Assembly (NCBI GenBank): GCA_963210315.1
Contig: OY723321.1
Coordinates: 1,538,771-1,602,770 of the forward strand
Length of the DNA stretch: 64,000 nt
Reading direction: 5' to 3'
Source: Rhynchopus euleeides
Lineage: Eukaryota > Euglenozoa > Diplonemea > Diplonemida > Diplonemidae
The position numbers and the translations under genes are program-made. The stretch's first letter is position 1. The number at the start of each line of letters is the position of its first letter. Below, in pieces: positions 1-11,867 of this stretch. The notes beneath the pieces were generated by a model. It did no database searches. It was not told where the DNA came from and worked only from the letters and a program-made list of their open reading frames with translations.

Positions 1-502
1 GGGTTACAACCTGGTCACGCCGCTGGAGGCCACCGATTGCGGCACTCTGCCGTGGCCACAAGGCTTCCTGTCATGGGAGATCGCTGCGTGGATCAACGTG
101 ACACCACCCGTGTGCTCGGCAGGTTGTTTCGGCACCTGCTTTCTCCGTGTCATGCTTTTCGTGAGCGTGTCAGGGATGTTGGCACACGCTGGGGAGGGTT
201 TCACATGATGACATAACATACATCAGAAGCACACACCCACGTGGCGCTGTCCTTGGCAGGACTTTGAAGTGCCGCCTTGATATCCTTGTTGGATAGAACC
301 CTCATATCACACCCTCAATCAGCTGACGAAAACCTAGGAAAAAACGAGTGTAGGATAGCGGGCCCGGTTACTCACGGTATGGACCCTCGGGGCCAGGCTG
401 CGATACCAGCACGCGAACCCAAATTGCAATACGAAAACCTGAGATTTCTGGCTGATTTGGCCATGTACCCAGGTCCTCAGCAGGAGCTAGATATCCGCGG
501 TC

Positions 503-802
503 CCATTTTAGGGCAACGAATGGGCTCAAAATTCATAAATTCCTTTGAAAACGGACCCAAATGTCCAAAATAGGCCCACCCCAAAAAAAATTTCGAAAAG
601 GTCCCCCCCACAGAATTTCTCAGAATTTTCCAGATTTTCTCAGATTTTGGCATTCTGGCCCGGATTTTTGCAGAAATATTTCGATGAGCCATTTTAGGGT
701 TCAAAATGGGCTCAAAATTCAAAAATTCCTTTGAAAATGGGTCCAAATGTCCAAAATAGGCCCACCCCAAAAAACATTTTTGAAAAGGTCCCCCCACAGA
801 TT
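503..802 (+). repeat. Direct duplication of a ~110 bp unit
   Basis: 503-612 and 690-802 share CCATTTTAGGG, GGGCTCAAAATTCA, AATTCCTTTGAAAA, CCAAATGTCCAAAATAGG and AAAAGGTCCCCCC in the same order. The same pair recurs at 4823-4932 and 5010-5122 in copy B. Short open frames on the minus strand across it arise from the repeat and are not genes. Confidence 0.85.
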
Positions 803-823
803 TTCCAACTTTCGGGGGTGGGG

Positions 824-900
824 GTACCTAAATTCGGTACCCTGGGTACCTAAATTGGGTACCCTGGGTACCTAAATTCGGTACCCAGGGTACCTAAATG
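824..900. repeat. GGTACCTAAATT array
   Basis: Four imperfect tandem/inverted units built from GGTACCTAAATT and GGTACCC, so much of the array is self-complementary. It is duplicated at 5144-5220. A single related GGGGTACCTAAATTTT occurs in both arms of the large palindromic element at 47.4 and 48.7 kb. Confidence 0.8.
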
Positions 901-1887
901 CGTTATCGGATTTTCGGCCGATTTGGGTACCGAAAAGGGTTACCCTCTGGTTGTCGTACCCCACCGTGTGGGGGCCTAACCCCCCCCCCCCTCCCGGCAC
1001 AAGAAAGCCGAGCTATCTCGTGTCGGGTGGGATGGATGGTGAGGGGGGGGGTTCAAAAGGTGCGGGAGACCAGTTTCATTCTCATCCCCCTCAAACACCT
1101 CGGCACATCACATCACAAAATATACACCATAACACAGTGTCCTTCTCTCGCGTTTTCTCCTCCTAACACACAACCACACAGCACCCCCGCCGGGACGTGT
1201 CTGTGCTCCCCTTGCGCTCTTTACCCCCCCCCCCTCCCCCTTGCGCCTTCCTCCCCCTCCCCCCCTTTGCGTTAAACTCAAGCCTCCTCTCTTGGCGCTT
1301 CACCTCCTTCATCCTCTGTCCCTGCCTCAAACGGGCCCCTCGATAGTTTTTGCCGTCCCCCCTGATATATGACACACCATGGTAGCAAGGTGTGGGGAGT
1401 CAGGGATGGAACGTGGGTGGGCTACGTAGGGGGGAAGGTGCAAAAAAAAAGGGGGGGGGGGAAATGCATCTCGCAAATCAGTCAGGGCAAGGTGAGGATT
1501 GAGCCAGTTGAAAGGCCTGGGAAGCCCACCCCCTTGGGGGGTTAGAGTCAAGAGAGGGGTTTGTGTTAGGGCGGGTGAGGGGTGAGGGGAAATGCGGCCA
1601 CCGCTCCGTTGGCCCCCCCACACCCCCACCCCCCCCTCCGCGCGCCCCCCCGGTTCAGTATTTTCCTCTCCTTTATTTTCCTCTCAAGTTGACCGCCCCT
1701 CCCTCTTCATCCTCTACTCTCCTACCCCATCTGATCTTTTTTCAAATGGGTGTTTTTTTGTGTTGGGGGGGGGGGGGGCGGGGGGGGGACCCCCAATTAC
1801 CCCACCACCACCACCATCACCCCCCCCCCAATTACCCCACCACCACCACCACCATCACCATCACCCCCCCCCCCAATGTGGGTCGAA

Positions 1888-2344
1888 CACGGTGGGATCT
1901 TGTAAATTTTACATGTATAACTACAAGTATATACCGTATACGTAAATATTATGGAACGTAAATATTATGGAACGGGCCCATTTTTGGCCGGTCCGTTCCA
2001 TAATATTTACGTTCCATAATATTTACAGGGCCAGTTGGGGACTCGGTGGTGAGGACGGCTTGCGTCAGGAATCGCGCGAAAAGTGCACGAGTAGGTCCCG
2101 TCAGGGACTCTGTACGCCGTCCGATCACCTGGTCCAAGTCCCCGAGTCGCAGAAAGCGCTGTAAATATTATGGAACGAAAAAAATCTGGAACGCCAACCC
2201 ACCAGCGTTCCATAATATTTACGTTCCATAATATTTACGTTCCAAAATATTTACGTATACGGTACATGTATTATACATGTATAATACTTGCATGTCAACT
2301 ATTATACATGTATAATACATGTATATGCCTGAAATATACATGTA
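1888..2344 (+). repeat. Fragment of ACATGTAT foldback repeat, interrupted
   Basis: 1888-1933 plus 2263-2344 match the outer ~130 bp of an arm of the foldback at 60309-61002, from the terminal CACGGTGGGATCTTG through the TACATGTATAATAC and TTGCATG units. The miniature element at 1934-2262 splits it. Inner arm, centre and right arm are absent. The duplicate is at 6224-6680. Confidence 0.85.
1934..2262. mobile_element. 329 bp TA-flanked miniature inverted-repeat element (copy A)
   Basis: The ends are inverted copies of CCGTATACGTAAATATT, followed by two to three 16-bp TAAATATTATGGAACG units in each arm, with an inner hairpin centred near 1983. TA dinucleotides flank it at 1932-1933 and 2263-2264. 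The flanks are the ACAAGTATA and CATGTATTAT halves of a foldback repeat. The right arm of the complete foldback at 60.3-61.0 kb carries the same join with only a single TA (near 60953-60962), which is an empty site. The element is noncoding and fits a Tc1/mariner-type MITE by its TA duplication and TIRs; no transposase was seen. Confidence 0.88.
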
Positions 2345-2369
2345 TGGGGTAATCAGGCTGGGGGAAAAA

Positions 2370-2515
2370 ACAACAAATCACAACGAATCACACCCGATCA
2401 CAACAAATCACAACGCCAAATGTTGTGATTTGTTGTGATTTGTTGCGATTTGTTGCGATTTGTTGTGGCCAGTTGTGATTTGTTGCGACCAGTTGTGACG
2501 TTTGGCCATATTCGC
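2370..2515. repeat. Decamer array TTGTTGTGAT with inverted partner
   Basis: CACAACRAATCA units (2370-2412) are followed directly by TTGTTGTGAT/TTGTTGCGAT units (2418-2500), so the region can fold into one long imperfect hairpin. The duplicate is at about 6705-6850. The same decamer family appears at 3474-3508 and 3796-4110. Confidence 0.82.
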
Positions 2516-3508
2516 CATTCGCTTTCGCACAGTGTCCCCATCGTGGGTTCGTGTGTGACGGAGATTTGCGGGATTTGTGGGTCACACAACCGGACAGAGG
2601 ACGTCACTATTCGTGAAGGTTCGGCCCACATACAGACTCACGCACACACATGCAACACAGTGGGCTGTGATCGACACGGGTCTACCCACTCTGAATGTGG
2701 TCATCACACGCGCACGCCGCACATTTTTTTTCTCTAAAATTCACCGAGGGTATTTACCATTCGAAATATGACACACTATCTCAGGTAAGGATTTGTTCTG
2801 TTGCAGCTGCAGATTTAGAATGGCTCTTTTATTTCGTATCGTGAGCGGATATTTTCGTTGTTGTTGCTGCTTTTCCAGGGGCCCCCCCACACCCCTACAG
2901 AAGATAGTTCAGGGAAAGCACGACGAAAAAAAATGCCACCCCGGAAGTTCCCCACGTGGCTTTTTTTTGTGTTCATTTTTCCCACCCTCTCTGATGAGAA
3001 CCCAGGATTATAGTCTTCCCCCCACCACACCCCCTGTGAGCCAATAAGTATCGGGGAAAAGAACCTACGTATTCGGGAACACAGACCCCCCCATCCCCCC
3101 TCACCCCCTCAGGGGGGGCATGAGAGGCGGAGAGGTGGTGTCGCTCTTGTTACTTTTTTAGTATTCTTATCGATGCCGTTTGAGTGCTGTTGCTTGTCGT
3201 GTCATACCTTGTTACTCATCTCAGTTCCGAAGCGTGAAACGATTTTTTTGCCAAACTTTTTATTCGGGTCGAGTGAACTGACGCATGAGAGGAAACAACA
3301 GAAAACTGAGGGAACCGATTCTGCATTTATTAAAATTATCCGGCTCTGGGGTTTGCGCATGCCCAAACCCATCTGCAAATCCCAGTGCCGTCATCATCTT
3401 TGATTTGCTCGCCCAGATCGTTGTTTCTACACTGAACAATCCTCATATCACACCCTCAATCAGCTGACGATGAGGTGTGATCTGTTGTGATCTGTTGTGA
3501 TCTGTTGT

Positions 3509-3796
3509 CCTGGGCAAGGCGTTAAACTACCTGGGAGGGCTTCCCCAGACCATGACGGGTGCTTGCACCACCCGTGTGCTCGGCAGGTTGTTTCGGCACC
3601 TGTTTTCTCCGTGTCATGCTTTTCGTGAGCGTGTCAGGGATGTTGGCACACGCTGGGGAGGGTTCACATGATGACATAACATATATCAGAAGCACACACC
3701 CACGTGGCGCTGTCCTTGGCAGGACTTTGAAAGTGCCGCCTTGATATCCTTGTTGGATAGAACCCTCATATCACACCCTCAATCAGCTGACGATCT
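3509..3796 (+). repeat. Internally deleted third copy of the duplication edge
   Basis: 3511-3569 matches 4116-4172 and then jumps, at the shared hexamer GCACCA, to sequence matching 4424-4649 (also 104-329). About 250 bp present at 4173-4423 are missing. The block ends with the same ATCAGCTGACGA string that closes several repeats here. A short inverted piece of that edge (the complement of TCCTTGTTGG...CAGCTGACG) lies at 3941-3984. There is no gene in it. Confidence 0.85.
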
Positions 3797-4110
3797 GTTG
3801 TGATCTGTTGTGATCGCGATCCAAAATTTCAAAAATTTAAAATTTTGGATCGCGATCACAACAGATCACACCTCATCACAACTCATCACAAAAGGGTCAC
3901 AAGTCGTCACAACTGGTCACAACAAATCACACCACGTCGTCAGCTGATTGAGGGTGTGATATGAGGGTTCTATCCAACAAGGACACCACGTCACACCTAG
4001 TCACAACAAATCACAACTGGCCGCAACAAATCGCAAAAAATCACAACAAATCACAACAAATCACAACATTTGCCTTGTGATTTGTTGTGATCTGTTGTGA
4101 TCGGGTGTTG
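3796..4110. repeat. Inverted decamer arrays with a 29-bp stem hairpin
   Basis: 3801-3829 and 3840-3868 are perfect inverted copies around a 10-nt loop and include ATCGCGATCC and TGTTGTGATC. Variable TCACAACAAATCACAAC units then run to about 4065, followed by inverted TTGTTGTGAT units to 4106. No coding content. Confidence 0.82.
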
Positions 4111-4355
4111 TCCTGGGCAAGACGTTAAACTACCTGGGAGGGCTTCCCCAGACCATGACGGGTGCTTGCACCAGGAGTTTGAAACAGCCACTCATGCCTT
4201 GCGATGCTCAAGTGCCTGCTGGACCCCTATGTCCTTCAGGCCCCAAAGCAGGCAACGATATGGGAGCAACCTAACGGGGGAGGTGAAGAGGGCACGGGTC
4301 TTAGCCTGATGACACACTGCAACCTCAAGGTGACTGGCGACACCTCTCCCACAGT

Positions 4356-7300
4356 CTGCGGCGACTCTGCCGTGGCGACAAGGCTTCCTGTCATGGGAGA
4401 TCGCTGCGTGGATCAACGTGGCACCACCCGTGTGCTCGGCAGGTTGTTTCGGCACCTGTTTTCTCCGTGTCATGCTTTTCGTGAGCGTGTCAGGGATGTT
4501 GGCACACGCTGGGGAGGGTTCACATGATGACATAACATATATCAGAAGCACACACCCACGTGGCGCTGTCCTTGGCAGGACTTTGAAAGTGCCGCCTTGA
4601 TATCCTTGTTGGATAGAACCCTCATATCACACCCTCAATCTGCTGACGAAAACCTAGGAAAAAACGAGTGTAGGATAGCGGGCCCGGTTACTCACGGTAT
4701 GGACCCTCGGGGCCAGGCTGCGATACCAGCACGCGAACCCAAATTGCAATACGAAAACCTGAGATTTCTGGCTGATTTGGCCATGTACCCAGGTCCTCAG
4801 CAGGAGCTAGATATCCGCGGTCCCATTTTAGGGCAACGAATGGGCTCAAAATTCATAAATTCCTTTGAAAACGGACCCAAATGTCCAAAATAGGCCCACC
4901 CCAAAAAAAATTTCGAAAAGGTCCCCCCCACAGAATTTCTCAGAATTTTCCAGATTTTCTCAGATTTTGGCATTCTGGCCCGGATTTTTGCAGAAATATT
5001 TCGATGAGCCATTTTAGGGTTCAAAATGGGCTCAAAATTCAAAAATTCCTTTGAAAATGGGTCCAAATGTCCAAAATAGGCCCACCCCAAAAAACATTTT
5101 TGAAAAGGTCCCCCCACAGATTTTCCAACTTTCGGGGGTGGGGGTACCTAAATTCGGTACCCTGGGTACCTAAATTGGGTACCCTGGGTACCTAAATTCG
5201 GTACCCAGGGTACCTAAATGCGTTATCGGATTTTCGGCCGATTTGGGTACCGAAAAGGGTTACCCTCTGGTTGTCGTACCCCACCGTGTGGGGGCCTAAC
5301 CCCCCCCCCCCTCCCGGCACAAGAAAGCCGAGCTATCTCGTGTCGGGTGGGATGGATGGTGAGGGGGGGGGTTCAAAAGGTGCGGGAGACCAGTTTCATT
5401 CTCATCCCCCTCAAACACCTCGGCACATCACATCACAAAATATACACCATAACACAGTGTCCTTCTCTCGCGTTTTCTCCTCCTAACACACAACCACACA
5501 GCACCCCCGCCGGGACGTGTCTGTGCTCCCCTTGCGCTCTTTACCCCCCCCCCCCCTCCCCCTTGCGCCTTCCTCCCCCTCCCCCCCTTTGCGTTAAACT
5601 CAAGCCTCCTCTCTTGGCGCTTCACCTCCTTCATCCTCTGTCCCTGCCTCAAACGGGCCCCTCGATAGTTTTTGCCGTCCCCCCTGATATATGACACACC
5701 ATGGTAGCAAGGTGTGGGGAGTCAGGGATGGAACGTGGGTGGGCTACGTAGGGGGGAAGGTGCAAAAAAAAAGGGGGGGGGGGGAAATGCATCTCGCAAA
5801 TCAGTCAGGGCAAGGTGAGGATTGAGCCAGTTGAAAGGCCTGGGAAGCCCACCCCCTTGGGGGGTTAGAGTCAAGAGAGGGGTTTGTGTTAGGGCGGGTG
5901 AGGGGTGAGGGGAAATGCGGCCACCGCTCCGTTGGCCCCCCCACACCCCCACCCCCCCCTCCGCGCGCCCCCCCGGTTCAGTATTTTCCTCTCCTTTATT
6001 TTCCTCTCAAGTTGACCGCCCCTCCCTCTTCATCCTCTACTCTCCTACCCCATCTGATCTTTTTTCAAATGGGTGTTTTTTTGTGTTGGGGGGGGGGGGG
6101 GGGGGGGGCGGGGGGGGGACCCCCAATTACCCCACCACCACCACCATCACCCCCCCCCCCCCCCCAATTACCCCACCACCACCACCACCATCACCATCAC
6201 CCCCCCCCCCAATGTGGGTCGAACACGGTGGGATCTTGTAAATTTTACATGTATAACTACAAGTATATACCGTATACGTAAATATTATGGAACGTAAATA
6301 TTATGGAACGGGCCCATTTTTGGCCGGTCCGTTCCATAATATTTACGTTCCATAATATTTACAGGGCCAGTTGGGGACTCGGTGGTGAGGACGGCTTGCG
6401 TCAGGAATCGCGCGAAAAGTGCACGAGTAGGTCCCGTCAGGGACTCTGTACGCCGTCCGATCACCTGGTCCAAGTCCCCGAGTCGCAGAAAGCGCTGTAA
6501 ATATTATGGAACGAAAAAAATCTGGAACGCCAACCCACCAGCGTTCCATAATATTTACGTTCCATAATATTTACGTTCCAAAATATTTACGTATACGGTA
6601 CATGTATTATACATGTATAATACTTGCATGTCAACTATTATACATGTATAATACATGTATATGCCTGAAATATACATGTATGGGGTAATCAGGCTGGGGG
6701 AAAAACAACAAATCACAACGAATCACACCCGATCACAACAACTCACAACGCCAAATGTTGTGATTTGTTGTGATTTGTTGCGATTTGTTGCGATTTGTTG
6801 TGGCCAGTTGTGATTTGTTGCGACCAGTTGTGACGTTTGGCCATATTCGCCATTCGCTTTCGCACAGTGTCCCCATCGTGGGTTCGTGTGTGACGGAGAT
6901 TTGCGGGATTTGTGGGTCACACAACCGGACAGAGGACGTCACTATTCGTGAAGGTTCGGCCCACATACAGACTCACGCACACACATGCAACACAGTGGGC
7001 TGTGATCGACACGGGTCTACCCACTCTGAATGTGGTCATCACACGCGCACGCCGCACATTTTTTTTCTCTAAAATTCACCGAGGGTATTTACCATTCGAA
7101 ATATGACACACTATCTCAGGTAAGGATTTGTTCTGTTGCAGCTGCAGATTTAGAATGGCTCTTTTATTTCGTATCGTGAGCGGATATTTTCGTTGTTGTT
7201 GCTGCTTTTCCAGGGGCCCCCCCACACCCCTACAGAAGATAGTTCAGGGAAAGCACGACGAAAAAAAATGCCACCCCGGAAGTTCCCCACGTGGCTTTTT

Positions 7301-7775
7301 TTTGTGTTCATTTTTCCCACCCTCTCTGATGAGAACCCAGGATTATAGTCTTCCCCCCACCACACCCCCTGTGAGCCAATAAGTATCGGGGAAAAGAACC
7401 TACGTATTCGGGAACACAGACCCCCCCATCCCCCCTCACCCCCTCAGGGGGGGCATGAGAGGCGGAGAGGTGGTGTCGCTCTTGTTACTTTTTTAGTATT
7501 CTTATCGATGCCGTTTGAGTGCTGTTGCTTGTCGTGTCATACCTTGTTACTCATCTCAGTTCCGAAGCGTGAAACGATTTTTTTGCCAAACTTTTTATTT
7601 GGGTCGAGTGAACTGACGCATGAGAGGAAACAACAGAAAACTGAGGGAACCGATTCTGCATTTATTAAAATTATCCGGCTCTGGGGTTTGCGCATGCCCA
7701 AACCCATCTGCAAATCCCAGTGCCGTCATCATCTTTGATTTGCTCGCCCAGATCGTTGTTTCTACACTGAACAAT
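4356..7775. repeat. 3.4 kb segmental duplication, copy B
   Basis: Second copy of the 38-3440 segment in the same orientation, separated from it by about 0.9 kb of rearranged related sequence. The differences I can see are a handful of substitutions (for example the CAGCTGACGA/CTGCTGACGA change at 4640) and homopolymer length changes, so the duplication is recent or maintained by conversion. After ACTGAACAAT (7775) the sequence becomes unique. 7776-7902 holds no recognisable gene. Confidence 0.93.
6270..6598. mobile_element. 329 bp TA-flanked miniature inverted-repeat element (copy B)
   Basis: Identical in layout to 1934-2262 (offset 4,336), with flanking TA at 6268-6269 and 6599-6600. It was copied as part of the segmental duplication and does not represent a second insertion. 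Confidence 0.88.
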
Positions 7776-7904
7776 GTGTTCTTCGAGTTGTTCTCATCAT
7801 ATCGAATGCTGTTGCGACCGAGGCTGGCACCTGCCACTCCTACCACCACATTGCGAGGATAATTCTGCTGATCTTGCTGCCCCGACCGCCCCCCCCCCCC
7901 CCTA

Positions 7905-8525
7905 CTGGGGGGGGCTAAATAGAAGACCCCCCCCCTTCTAATAGGCGTAGAAACGCTTTTTTTGGGGGGTTTTCAAAAACCCAAATTTTTGGGCAATTTT
8001 TGCAGTGGGTGGCCGAATACAAGGGGGGGGGTCTTGTATTCGGCGGTCCGTGATTTTTCCCAATTTTGGTGAATTTTGCTCCAGGTGACCTCGTGGAATC
8101 GCGGTTTTCGCCTTCCATTGCACTATTCGGAATCCGTGCGGATCGTGGTGGGGTCATTTTGTGGGTAGAGGTGCCAAGTTTCACCCCTGAAATGTGGGCC
8201 TGATTTGGCTCCTGATAATGGGAGGATATTCCCAGGAGTCAGCCACCTGCAGGGACCCCCACACTGGTGTCCAAAACCCTGTTCTTTTGAATGTTTGGAT
8301 TCCGTGCGGATCGTAGTGGGGTCATTTTGACCATGGGGTGCCTGTTAGGACTGGAAAAACAGGCTGAAAATTTGAAAATTGGCCAAAATTCACGGACCGC
8401 CGAATACAAGACCCCCCCCCTTCTATTCGGCCCAAAATTTTCTGGATTTCGAATTTCCAGACCCCCCCCTTCTATTCGGCCACCCCCTTGTATTCGGCCA
8501 CCCCCTTCTATTTAGCCCCCCCCAG
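7905..8525. mobile_element. 621 bp TA-flanked TIR element with poly-C flank
   Basis: Both ends read CTGGGGGGGGCTAAATAGAAG inward, and TA lies immediately outside (7903-7904 and 8526-8527). Subterminal repeats of CCCCCCTTCTATTCGGCC and GTATTCGGC are inverted between the halves, with TCACGGACCGCCGAATACAA near 8390 facing its complement near 8045. The outer left flank is a run of 14 C. The interior holds two copies of a dispersed motif (TCCGTGCGGATCGT...GGGGTCATTTTG at 8131 and 8297). There is no transposase ORF, so it is nonautonomous. Confidence 0.85.
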
Positions 8526-8527
8526 TA

Positions 8528-10051
8528 GGGGTGGTCTAAAGCCCCCAAAAAGCGTAAATTTTGCATTTTTTTGCACAACACCCCAGAGGCCCCCAAAAAC
8601 CATGAAACCCACCCAGAACCGGTCCGGAACCCCAAAAAAATGGTGTGTAGGGGTGTTTGGAGGTGTTTGGTGGGCTTTTTTGACCATATTTTTGGGGTGG
8701 CCACCTTCCCGTACCTGGGGGTGGCCAGGAGAGAGACACATTATCCCCTGGGCACGGAAACATCACTGAAACACGACTTCTGAGCGCCAGGAGGGTACGG
8801 GGACACATAATGGCTGACCCGAGGCACTCAGTAAGCTCCTGTTTGAGCAGCCCCTCATGATTGGCGCCAAATGGTGGGTGGTTTCGTGGCCCCAGTGGTG
8901 CCGTGCCATTTGGTGGTATACAGGGAAGGAGGTGCACAGAAGTTTCTCACCGACTTGAGCCAGCCCTGCAGGTGGTTGTACACCCCTCCCGATGATCCGG
9001 TGAGACACTGCCCTGCCATGCGCAGGTTTAATATGGTGACCACGTTTCATGTGCTGCATTGCTGCTGAAAAGAAAGAATAGCAGACGGGAGCGGCACGCG
9101 GTGTACTTCTGGGGTCGAGCAGCACATCGAGGGCTGTGCTCTCGGGGCTGTGCAAGTCTCCGTCTTCAACAGCTAGGAAATCATCTAGCCATTCCTTGTA
9201 CGTTCGACGCTGACTGCAGAATCCAGGCATACCTGCCTGACTTGTGCCTCACCTGACGTTCGCACCCGGGCTGAGGACCCCCCGAGACTGCGCACAGAGC
9301 TTAGCTTGTACTTAGATACCGGTGAAAGTGGTGGACACTGTGGCGGATGATAGGGCCTTGTGCAGTGATGCAATCGCATCAGTATCTCCTCACCGAGTAT
9401 TGAAGCAGCAGCTTCTGTCGTGTGCTTCTACTTCTGTGGAGCACATCTATCTGCTACAGACAGGCCAGCTTGGTGTACTGCAGTAATTGCTGACGATTCG
9501 TGGTCAGCAGTTGTAATGCTTGCCGAGGCAAGCCCTTTTTCCTCCATCTGGCACGGTGAGGATACCGCCTGTGCTCACACAATTCAGGCACCAGACAAAC
9601 CTGCGCTGTCTACCACCTGCCGCTCCCTGATAGACCAGGCACGGCCTTGCCCAGGGCCAGCAGAAACGCCCTTTTGGGGGTTGGGGTGCAGCCGCTGTAC
9701 TGCGAGCGATTTTGGAGCAGGCAACTGCCGCCCACCTTGCAAATGACTGTCTTCAGCCCCAGAAAAAGCACCACGAAGAACTGTAGTTCCTGCTGGACCA
9801 CCTGCCCATCCGGCGTTGTGCACGGCATCTGTGTGTGTTCAAGGCCCCAAAGGTGGCCAGGCCCAGGTACGGGAAGGTGGCCACCTTTTCACCTTTTGGT
9901 ATAGTGCCAAAAAATCAAGCCCAACACATGCGAAACACCCCAAAAACACGTTTCCGGAGGGTTTTGGGTCGGTTTGTGGGGTTTTTATGCACTTTTGGGG
10001 TATTCTGGGGGTACCTCAAAAATACGTTTTTAAACAGCTTTAGACCACCCC
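8528..10051. mobile_element. 1,524 bp TA-flanked long-TIR element abutting the previous one
   Basis: The termini are GGGGTGGTCTAAAGC and its complement, with TA at 8526-8527 (shared with the neighbouring element) and 10052-10053. The two ~210 bp ends (8528-8735 and about 9850-10051) are imperfect inverted repeats sharing GGTGGCCACCTTCCCGTACC, CCGGAACC-like blocks and the outer 20 bases. The outer right flank is an 11-C run. The middle ~1.1 kb has only short, partly overlapping minus-strand frames (for example 8763-9230) that match no family I know. It may be a decayed or captured sequence. Confidence 0.8.
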
Positions 10052-10053
10052 TA

Positions 10054-10776
10054 CCCCCCCCCCTCCCTGCATCGGACGCGGGGAAAAAATATGGAAGCAA
10101 CAACATAATGCGTCTGCATTCGGAGTGAATCACTGCACTCTGGATACTGTAACACGTTGTCCCACCCTCTCACACACTCCTCCCAGCATGGAATGCGTCG
10201 CTTCCACACGGCAGCGGGCGTGCCCCTGTTGAAATCCCGCGCAGCTTTGTTGGCCTGTTACCGCGGGAGGGGAGTGGAGCCGTACGTCACCAAGTCACCC
10301 CCCCCCCCCAATAAATTGCCTTGCAACGATCCTGGAATAGTGCTCGCCCTATTCCAGTGGTTCTGCGGCCCTTTTTGTTGTTGTTGTTGTTGTTGTTGCT
10401 GCTGTTGCTGTTCCTGTTTATTTTTGTCGGTTTTTTGTCGGGGGATTCCCCCCCCGCTGAGGTGCAACACAAAAGAAATGGCTTGTGATATCAAACCCCC
10501 GCCGTGTATGTTTTTCTCTCTTCATTTTAGTTATTTTACGCTCCAATTATACTGGATCCAGCAGAGATCGTACATGTGTGTGAGTTGGTCAACTCCACTT
10601 CGGTTCGGAAATACTTGATTAATCTCCCCTCCTCCCCTACCCCGGCCCTAATAGTGACCTGCATGTTCTGTTCTGGTGTGCGCATGACACATCCGGCTAA
10701 AGATATTCTTCCTCTTTTTCTTCATTATTCTGACTGAATCCTACCCGATTCCGCCTGCTTTTTGTTCACTCGCCTA

Positions 10777-10814
<38 letters not shown>

Positions 10815-11867
10815 GAAAAATCTTATTCCTGTGCGAAGTGCGAAAGTAGCAAATTATGTCGTGCTCAAGAGGCATGTGAGTCTAGCTTGTGATTATTGAC
10901 ACCAAACAATAGTTGGCGGAATGATGGCTGGTGGCTGGGGCGGACCACCCGGGGGGGGGGGGATGGGGGAAATTTTCCGAGGCAGGGGTTCGGTGAATCC
11001 ACACGGCGGAGCCAGGTTTTCCACAATGAAATGGGACATCAGTGCGGCCACAGTGGAACGGAACCCGGGGCAGCCTGAAGGGGCTACTCAGAAAAAGACG
11101 GCTAAGAATATACGTACAAAATCGTTCAAAATAGCCCATCCCGCCTCGGAGAAGCCCTCCCACCCCTTCCCCCGCCCTGCGTCTCCCCCTCAGACTCAGA
11201 CACTTAAGTGTGAATCCCCCTCACACCAACCTCTCTCTCTATTTTATGCGTCTCGATTATTCTGCGAACGCTACCCCAAACACGGGTTCCTTTACATTGC
11301 ATTATGACATGGGCACTGGCACGCAGGTGTGATCCAACCGTTTGCATGCAGGGTTGTGTCAGCAACAGCCTGCGTTGGAGGAGCCATGCTCGAGCATTTT
11401 TTTATAGGTTTGCTGACAAAGATGTCTACCGGCCACCTCTGGTATGGTATCGCGAAACGTCGCAAGCCACAAACAACTACGCGTGGGGAGGGGGGGTAGG
11501 GAAATGCCCTTTCAACTCCAACACAATATATGCACATGCCGTGGCAGATGAACCAGTAATATATTTTTCGGCATTTCACAACTCAAGCAAGTTGTTGCCG
11601 TTATGAGATTGCATCGAGACAGCCAGGCACGACAATTCTGTTTGGCATAGTCTCCCTTGCAGACATGCATTTCTTTGATGTTGGCCTCTCACCCCCTCCT
11701 TGCTGAGCTACCGCCCTTTATTCAATCTTCTGAGATGATTTCATACCATATTGGCGCTTTCAAAAAGGGGGGGAAACTTGCATGTCTGTGGTGCCGGTTC
11801 CGAGTGTTCTGGCTGGGTATCGGGTGTGGGGGGGGGGGGGGGGGGGCAGTGTTGTTAGAAACCGAGT
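10054..11867. other. Gene-free spacer with microsatellites
   Basis: I see no supported gene. Landmarks are a GTT/GCT triplet tract at 10375-10404, a (CT)n tract at 10780-10812, a G12 run near 10952 and a 20-base G run near 11827. The open frames present are short, compete on both strands and cross homopolymers. Confidence 0.7.

Larger units (their letters stand above)
38..3440. repeat. 3.4 kb segmental duplication, copy A
   Basis: This stretch is repeated almost base for base at 4356-7775, with an offset of 4,320 at the left edge and 4,335 at the right. The 15-base drift comes from length changes in homopolymers (C-runs near 1226, G-runs near 1768, poly-C near 1827). Homology begins near the shared TGCGGC/ACTCTGCC string and stops sharply after ACTGAACAAT. 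No convincing gene lies inside: the open frames here are short, overlap on both strands, and follow poly-C or simple repeats. Contents include a ~110 bp direct duplication, a KpnI-like GGTACC array, a nested TA-flanked element and a hairpin-forming TTGTTGTGAT array. Confidence 0.93.

Noticed and set aside
1563-1961. Pro/His-rich ORFs around 1.6-1.9 kb and 5.9-6.3 kb
   Set aside because: They are translations of poly-C and CCACCA microsatellite sequence whose length varies between the two copies, shifting the frame.
2370-2515. CRISPR-like array
   Set aside because: The repeats are contiguous decamers without unique spacers, inverted in halves, and the genome is eukaryotic.
38-7775. The two 3.4 kb copies as LTRs of a retrotransposon
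   Set aside because: Only 0.9 kb of rearranged repeat lies between them, there is no gag or pol, and no TG...CA ends were found. A segmental duplication fits better.
8763-9230. 155-codon minus ORF inside the 8528-10051 element as a transposase
   Set aside because: No DDE-like spacing or DNA-binding motif. Another frame of similar length overlaps it, so I list the element as noncoding.
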